Positions 58,201 to 64,000 of a stretch of 64,000 nt of DNA are shown one piece after another. Below the pieces are notes generated by a model. The model worked only from the letters and a program-made list of their open reading frames with translations. It ran no database searches and was not told the origin of the DNA. The position numbers and the translations under genes are program-made. This stretch comes from Pleodorina starrii. Lineage: Eukaryota; Chlorophyta; Chlorophyceae; Chlamydomonadales; Volvocaceae. The stretch covers positions 1,611,001 to 1,675,000 of the forward strand of contig BRXU01000015.1 of the NCBI GenBank assembly GCA_030267565.1, in the 5' to 3' direction. The number at the start of each line of letters is the position of its first letter. The first letter of the stretch is position 1.

Positions 58201-61200
58201 AAGCATGTCCGGTCGGACGCCGGCGTAAGGTGAACGCCAACCGGGGGGGTTGGTGGGGACCCAGATCTCAGGAGAGGGTTCGTTGTTGTTGTCGACCTCC
58301 GGAGGCGGTGCCGTACTGCACCGGCATGAACGCACCTGGGCCTTGCCGTACTCAATGCCGTACAGGCCGTACACTGAGGACTGCGCCTGGCCTGTCCAGG
58401 CGTCGGGCCAGAAGAGGCTGCGGAGCGAGTGGGTGTGTGTGGGGGGGGGGGGGCGGGAGTGAGGAGTGGGGGAGTGAGGAGGGGGGAGTGAGGAGGGGGG
58501 GAGTGAGGAGGGGGGCAATAAGAACAATGCGGCAGCCGAGGGATGGTAGGCGACCGAGAACCCACCCGGTATTACTTACCTATTTGGGAGGGGCGGGGCG
58601 GGGCGGGGCGGGGCGGTACCGCAGCGGAGGGTGCCGAGGCGCCGCCCCTTATGACGTTATAAGCATCTCCCCGCGTGTGCGTGTGCGTGTGAAGGTGTGT
58701 ATGTGTGCGTGTACCGTATATGTGGGTGTATGTGTGGGTCGCTTGGCTCACCAGACACACCGTCGTGCAGGAGGAGGCCGGAGCGACCCACACCACCTCC
58801 CACATCGCGGGATACACTCGTACCTGCCGTACTGTACGAATCGGGGATCGTCGAATAGCGTGGCGGGGTCGCGCAGGGGCAGCGAATCCGCGTCGATCAT
58901 CAACACCTGGTGGGGCGGGTGTGTGAGTTGGGGTTGGGGGGTTTTCGGGGATGCGGGGGTTGGGTTCAGATTCGAGTACGGATTCGAGTACGGATTTGAG
59001 TACGGATTTGGGTGATTATGGTGGTGGTGGTGGGGTGGGGTAAGTGGGGGAATTCGCGGGGACAGCACACGAGGTCCGGGTGTTGTACGGCTGCCAGGAG
59101 ACGGTCAAGAAGGGTGAGGTGGCGGTGGTGGTGCAGGTGGTCCCAACCGGACGAGACATCCACACATCGCCCCTCTGCGGTCCGTCTGATGTGTGTTCCG
59201 AGGGCGCCACCAACCCAGCCACCCATCAACCCGCCCATCTACCCGCCCGTCCGCCAGCAGCCCCAGCCGTCACAGCCAGCTTTTCGCCGCCGCACCGCCC
59301 CCCCCCCCCCCTGTAGGCCCCCGGCAAGGAGGTGCCCCCTCGGGCCCCCAGGCAAGGTACCGGCAGAACCCCCCCCCACCAGTAGCGCACCTGCCGGAAG
59401 CGAGACTGGATCAGCGCGTACACCTTGCCACTGTACGACGTGGCGTCGAAGCTGTACGACACATACCGGCGAAGGAGTGGACACGTCCCCTCAGCCCGTC
59501 CCCCAGACGAGTGAGCCGCGAGTGCGCCGCGAGAGGTGGCGAGCCATGGCGGGAGGGAGAGGGACGGCGGAAGGCGGAAGGGGGGGGGGGGCGGGCGGGG
59601 CGCGGGGGCCGGGCGGGGGCGGGCAAAACGCCGGTGCGGGCGGGTGCGGGCAGGCAGGGGCACCTCATCAGATGAGCCGACCTGGCTAAAACGATCTGGC
59701 GCCGGTACCTTTCCCCGCTTCGTCAGTCAGTGAGTTAGTGAGTTAGTCGGTGAGTCAGTGAGTCAGTGGGGGGGGGGGCCCGTCCGCCCTCTGCGCCGCT
59801 CGCACCCCGTCAGGTAAGGTCAGGCAAGGTCAGGTCAGGTCATGTCGGGTCAGGTCAGGGCCTCAGGGGGGCCTCAGTCCCCAACCGAGCAACCTCCCAT
59901 CCATCAGGACTTCTACACCGCCCGTCGGTCGAATACCGGTACACCACCGTTCAAAACCCCACACGAGCCCGCCCGCCCGCCCGCCCGTCCCGCCCCGCCC
60001 CAAGCCTCTCTCATCGCCTTCTCCGCGCCCCCGCCTCACCCCCTCCAACCTCCACCCCACCTCAGCCGCCCTGCCATCGACAGCCACGCGCGGCTATCCC
60101 GCCCAACCCGTCCCCCGTCCCCCGCAACCCCAAACCCGACCCCAACCCACCTCTGCCCGTGTAGCTCCGGAACCGGGTGCGGCGAGGCCCGTACGTCAAA
60201 CCCGCGGATGGGCGCGAAATGTCGCTCCAGGGATGTCCACGTGACTGGATCCATCTCGTTGGGGCCCTGAGGAGGGGGCCGGGGGGGAGGGGGGGGCGGG
60301 GAGGCGGGGGCGGGGAGATGTGAGGAAGGAACCGGGGGTATGTACGGCAGACCATGGAGGTGTGTATGTTTGTGTGTCGGGGGCGGGGGCCGAGGGGCAG
60401 TGACCGGGACCGGGTACAGCGGAGGCAGAGGATACCCGGTACATCGCACCGCACTGCGCCGTCGCGCCCAAAGGCCCAACGTCCGTGCTCCCAAACCCCT
60501 CCGTAAGACCACATACACCTATACCGATGTACCATTCTTCTATGCGGTCAACAACAACAACAAAAACAAAAAGAACAACAACAACAACGACAACAACCAG
60601 CAGGTCTGTCTGTCTGTCCGTGTCTGTCCGTGTCTGTCTGTCCGTGTCTGTCTGAAACGGCGTGTAAACCCCCGGCGCTGCCTCCCGCCTCCCACCTGCC
60701 AGGCGACCTCCACGGGCAGGGTGGAGTGGAAGTGGTTTCGGAGCAGGTGCAGCGTTACGATGAGGTTGGTGGTGTAGCGGGAGCCGCCCGCGGAGATGAG
60801 GATGCCGCGATCGACACCGACAGAGGAGGCGGAGGAGGAGGAGGAGATGGAGGAGATGGAGGCGGCGCGCGACTTTGGGGACCGGGGGGAGGGCAGGGGC
60901 GGGGATAGGGATAGGAATAGGGGGATTTGAGAGGTGGGGAAGGCGGTGACGGTTGCGGTTGCGGTTGGGACGGTTGCGTGGTCGTGCACGTGGCGGCTGT
61001 TGATGCCGGCTGTGGTGCTTGCGGTGGCGGCTCACCCTGTACTCGGGGCTCCGTACATATCGTACGACACGCTGCCGGTACGACTCCAGGTCCCGGTCGC
61101 CCGGGATGGGCCCCAGGAAGGCCCCCCCGCCGCGGCACTCCCGCCGCCGCAGATCGCCCCCCGGCCCCGGCCCCACATCGGCCACAGCACCGGCGGCGGC

Positions 61201-61406
61201 TTCCGCGGCGGCGCCGGCGGCGGCGCCCAGGGCCGTCTGCGTGCCCTCCACCTCCTCCACCTCTTCCCTCCTCCCGAGCCACCCCTCCCACATCCGCTCC
61301 CACTCCGGGTCGAGAAGCGCCAGATCCGCATCAGGTGCACCGGGCAGGAAGTCCGAGGCAGAGAAGGCGGCGCAGCGGCGGCATGAGTCCAGCTCACCAC
61401 CACCAC

Positions 61407-61437
<31 letters not shown>

Positions 61438-62809
61438 AGCTACGGCCTCTGCCGTCGGCGACGCGGCCGTTCCAGTCGGCGTCTTTTTGGGCCGCCTGGT
61501 CAGAAGAGCGTCAAAGATGTGGGAGGCTCGGGCGGTAACGAAGTCGGCGCTAGTACTGGTATTGGCTCCCAGGGCGGCTGTGACGGCTTTGATAGCGGCG
61601 GAGGTGGGTGTGAGGGAGGGCGTGGCGGGGTGAGAGGCGGCGGCGGCGGCGGCCTCCGCCGCCTCCGCTGCGCTGCGCCGCTGGCCGCCGCCGCCGCCGG
61701 CCCCCCTGGAGTGCGTTCCCTTGGACGCGGCGGCGGCGCCTTCCGGGCGGTTGCTGTGGAGGGGCCTCGGGTCTGAGGCCTTGATGCCTGTGGCAAGAAC
61801 GGACGGGAGGCGTACGGCAACATGGAACTTGGAGCCCCCCTGGAAGAGCGTAATCGGTTTCGGAGCTGCTGATGATGACCGGGAGCGGCGCCGCCATCCG
61901 CTTGAGAGGCGAGATGCGAGAGGCGAGAGGGCACGGACCGTACAGGACCGCGAGCCGTGCCGGCACCGAATTTGGGTTGCAGGGCGGGGATTTCACGGGT
62001 TGCAGGTTCCGTGTGCGTGTGTATGTAGGTGGGGGGGGGGGAGGGGTGGAAGGAGGGCCAACGGCGGCGGACCGCGCGCGCTGCAGTCCCTTCCTTCACG
62101 ATGGCATCTTAAAGAGCGTCCGCAGACAAGCGAATGGAGCAGGCAGGGCGGCGTCAGCTGGAACAAACCGCAACGCAGCTCGTGTTACGACAAACACATA
62201 AAAGCATATTTGTTATAGCAGCGACAGCACTTCCCATCGCCGTGATAAACTTTGTTTGCGCCCGCTGCGCCGGTGGTGGCTGCGATGTCGGAACCCACTC
62301 CAAATGCACGTCACAACGAGCTAGGACGGGCCGTCAGTGGACGCGCTCACACTAGCAATTCATGTTCAGTTTCAATTATTGGTATGTCCAGTGTGTTTGT
62401 ATTCATTTGCTTTGGAGTCCAGCAGCCTTGGCGCTGCACAAACAGAAACGCATCCCGGTTCGCGTATTGCGCTCGCACGGATGGGGAGCGGTCGTCCAAC
62501 GCTTCCGCATTCACCTGCAGCGGCTAGCAGCAATTCTGAATAAGACATCTCATCTTGCACAATAGCCGCCCCCACCGCTTCCGGGGTCGTCTTTTGCCCG
62601 AGAGGAAGCCCCGTCCTCGCGATTCGATAAGTGGAAACCCTGAAGAAGACAGCCGCCGCGATGCCCACACATATCAAGACCACTGTTGTGACTGGCAGTC
62701 CTTGACCAGTGGGTCGGAACCTTGTCTGAATCTGCGCGCGGTCGTGGCGACGAGCGCTCGGCGACAATCGACGACGCTCCAGGATCCCCGTGGCAGATGT
62801 CGGCAACAT
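54861..62809 (-). CDS. Golgi-type II mannosyltransferase-like protein (MNN1/PF11051-like)
   Basis: Twelve minus-strand exons: 62809-62515, 61868-61036, 60872-60696, 60266-60151, 59489-59391, 58906-58824, 58417-58336, 58036-57944, 57422-57293, 56907-56100, 55960-55462, 55313-54861; about 1220 residues. Exon 1 gives a short basic head and one membrane helix (about 39-57, VTTVVLICVGIAAAVFF), the signal-anchor layout of Golgi transferases. Family motifs follow in order: GILISAGGSRYTTNLIV and LHLLRNHFHSTLPVEVA, VLMIDADSLPLRDPATLF (DxD nucleotide-sugar/metal site), LFWPDAW, DTESGQLLIDRGRHLDVL and YLLWGDKDTFPLAFAM. The long Ala/Gln-rich exon 10 is an insertion. Donor is probably GDP-mannose, by family only. 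All phases close except exon 4 to exon 5, where two bases are unaccounted for, so a small exon or an error remains there. Exon 2 has a CAGCAG double acceptor. Confidence 0.82.
58969..59010 (+). repeat. 12-bp GATTCGAGTACG minisatellite in an intron
   Basis: Three full units plus a half unit, the third and fourth with C-to-T changes, in the intron before exon 6 of the mannosyltransferase-like gene. Confidence 0.85.
59721..59859 (+). repeat. Two adjoining microsatellites: GTCAGTGA-type and GGTCA-type
   Basis: Degenerate TGAGTCAG/TGAGTTAG units at 59721-59768, a G run, then GGTCA/GGCAA pentamers at 59810-59859, all inside the intron between exons 4 and 5, the one junction whose phase does not close. 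Confidence 0.8.
60549..60654 (+). repeat. AAC repeat followed by TCTGTCCG repeat in an intron
   Basis: ACA/AAC-rich tract at 60549-60597, then alternating TCTG and TCCG units at 60605-60654, in the intron after exon 3 of the mannosyltransferase-like gene. Confidence 0.8.
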
Positions 62810-63351
62810 TTATAAGTGTATCTTTTTTGCTATGCTCGGCTTTCATGCTACTCTTGTTGCAATATGCCCTGACAGACGGTCAGTTTTCAGGCTTCGGTGC
62901 GGACGAGGATGGTCGATTTGTCCAATGGCAAAGGGTGCAACGTAAGGCTGGATTTTTCAAGCTGATAAGCACGTCAACTGGAAGCTTGGGCGTCTGGCGC
63001 GTGTTGTGATTAACGTAAACCCAACCGCAAGTGTTCCGACGCGACACCTCTCTTTCGCGACATCAGACACAGCATTTGCCATTCAATAGAGCCATTATAA
63101 TTCTTGAAGCAGCAATAATGCTTGCATGATCCGCTGATTCCCGATGGGGCTGGGTGCGGATATGTCTGCGGAAGCCGAAACGAAACGCGTGTTGCGCCGT
63201 ACAACCGTTCTTCGTAGAAGTCGTAGATGTTTTCAAGGAAGGAAGTTGTAATACCTTTGCTCAATCGAATGATGCCGTGCTAGTAGCATATGCCCATGCC
63301 CACGTCATCTGCAGCTATGTAACTCGCCTAGTCAAAGGTCGTTGGTTTGTC
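62810..63351. promoter_or_regulatory. Divergent promoter region between the mannosyltransferase-like gene and the last gene
   Basis: 542 bases between divergent start codons, of much lower GC than either gene. A plus-strand frame from 62797 (MSATFISVSFLLCSAFMLL) overlaps it but ends at 63009 with no splice partner and is taken as a chance frame. Confidence 0.45.
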
Positions 63352-64000
63352 ATGTCGCGGTTGAAGCACAATCTTCCTTTTTTGGCATTATTTTTAGCAC
63401 TCGCTTGCAAATGTAACGAAGGACAGACCGCTGAGGCGACCAATAACACAGCAGCGACCTATTACAGCCTCAGCGACCTGGTCGCAACGTTCGCGACAGA
63501 TGTTAACAATGCTGCTATGATTGATGTCACAAGACTGTGGAGATTCGGCATTCGGACCCACATTATTGTTGACCAGGGCCTGGATGTCAACACGCTCAAC
63601 ATCCTCGGTGCGTGCGGGATTCCTCCAATCTTCCCCCTCCTCATCTCTCTTTGTCTCAATTACCTCGCTCCCTGACCCATCCCATCCTGTGCCAAGCACC
63701 TCATCAGCATCGGCGCGCGCCACCGGGGCCCGTGAGTCTCCCGCACCTCCCGTGCCGGGGCCCCCCACCCCCCATTTCCGTCTCCGCCCCCGCCCTGCCC
63801 GCCGGGACCCGCATCGCCAACCCCCCTTCAGAATCAGACACCGCCCCGCCCTGCGCCTGACACCGCAACCCCTACTGCACAGCCGCTGACCTTCCCGACA
63901 GCAAACTGACCCACGGGTCCGCAACCCAACCCAACCCAACCCAACCCCAGGCGCACCGTACGGTGAGAGCTTCACCGTGCTCCCAGCAATTCCGGCACAC
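63352..64000 (+). CDS. Secreted or membrane protein, 5' part only (runs off the window)
   Basis: Exon 1 (63352-63607) begins MSRLKHNLPFLALFLALACKC, a clear signal peptide, and continues with TRLWRFGIRTHIIVDQGLDV. The GTGCGT donor at 63608 leaves one base, which joins in phase to an exon starting at 63951 (GAPYGESFTVLPAIPAH) and running past 64000. The FGIRTHIIVD stretch recalls the beta-alpha start of some secretory-pathway glycosyltransferases, but too little is present to assign a family. An in-frame ATG-less extension upstream to 63154 is unlikely to be coding. Confidence 0.6.
63924..63950 (+). repeat. CCAAC pentamers forming the acceptor tract of the last gene
   Basis: Five CCAAC/CCCAA units end directly at the CAG acceptor before 63951, acting as the pyrimidine tract. 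Confidence 0.75.

Noticed and set aside
58231..58300. Possible extra mannosyltransferase exon reading EVDNNNEPSPEIWVP
   Set aside because: Exons at 58417-58336 and 58036-57944 already join in phase 0 and keep family motifs in order; no need for the segment.
62797..63009. Plus-strand frame MSATFISVSFLLCSAFM with a hydrophobic start
   Set aside because: It overlaps the start of the minus-strand transferase and ends without splice partner or homology; probably chance in an AT-richer promoter.

Overview
The window is nuclear DNA of a green alga of the Chlamydomonadales, probably a volvocine; the species cannot be named from sequence alone. The evidence is very high GC, dense short spliceosomal introns (GT-AG, often GTGAGT or GTACGG donors), proteins rich in Ala, Gly and Gln runs, plastid-type transit peptides, and TGTAA polyadenylation signals after several genes. 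No bacterial operons, rRNA, tRNA or CRISPR were seen. Gene models below were built by hand, joining exons by reading frame, homology and splice phase. Most close exactly in phase over their whole length.

Layout. 1-1.3 kb: no gene seen. 1.3-7.9 kb (+): a 9-exon gene for an unidentified, probably plastid protein with Arg-Asp pentapeptide repeats and a Gly-rich tail. 8.3-10.2 kb (+): a small plastid rubredoxin-like protein. 11.3-14.5 kb (+): a dual-specificity/tyrosine phosphatase. 15.2-19.3 kb (+): alanine aminotransferase with one GC-AG intron. 19.3-23.1 kb: gene-poor. 23.1-26.6 kb (-): a 10-TM DMT/EamA transporter, with a decayed or partial paralogue at 27.6-28.1 kb (-). 28.7-31.5 kb (+): an S-adenosylmethionine carrier of the mitochondrial carrier family. 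33.6-45.8 kb (-): a 19-exon CCAR1/CARP-1-like regulator (S1-like, G-patch, inactive Nudix-like, SAP, EF-hand-like and coiled-coil segments) with a hAT-type MITE in one intron. 46.2-52.9 kb (+): an MTG1/RbgA-type organellar ribosome-assembly GTPase whose introns carry two giant microsatellites, about 267 CCTTC units and 205 perfect GGGCAC units. 54.9-62.8 kb (-): a Golgi-type II mannosyltransferase-like protein (MNN1/PF11051-like). 63.4 kb to the end (+): the start of a secreted or membrane protein that runs off the window.

The genes are unrelated housekeeping and regulatory functions (organelle metabolism and ribosome assembly, methyl-donor transport, transcription/splicing, glycosylation). 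CCAR1/MTG1, mannosyltransferase/terminal gene and DMT-paralogue/SAM carrier are head-to-head pairs with 0.4-0.6 kb between start codons.

The most unusual signals are not genes. (i) Short exact words recur far above chance in exons, introns and UTRs on both strands; the 11-mer GGTTTCGGAGC is present 12 times and the palindromic 12-mer GACCCRYGGGTC 6 times. (ii) The GTPase gene carries two kilobase microsatellites, both G-quadruplex-capable but on opposite strands. (iii) A 209-bp MITE retains a perfect 8-bp target duplication.
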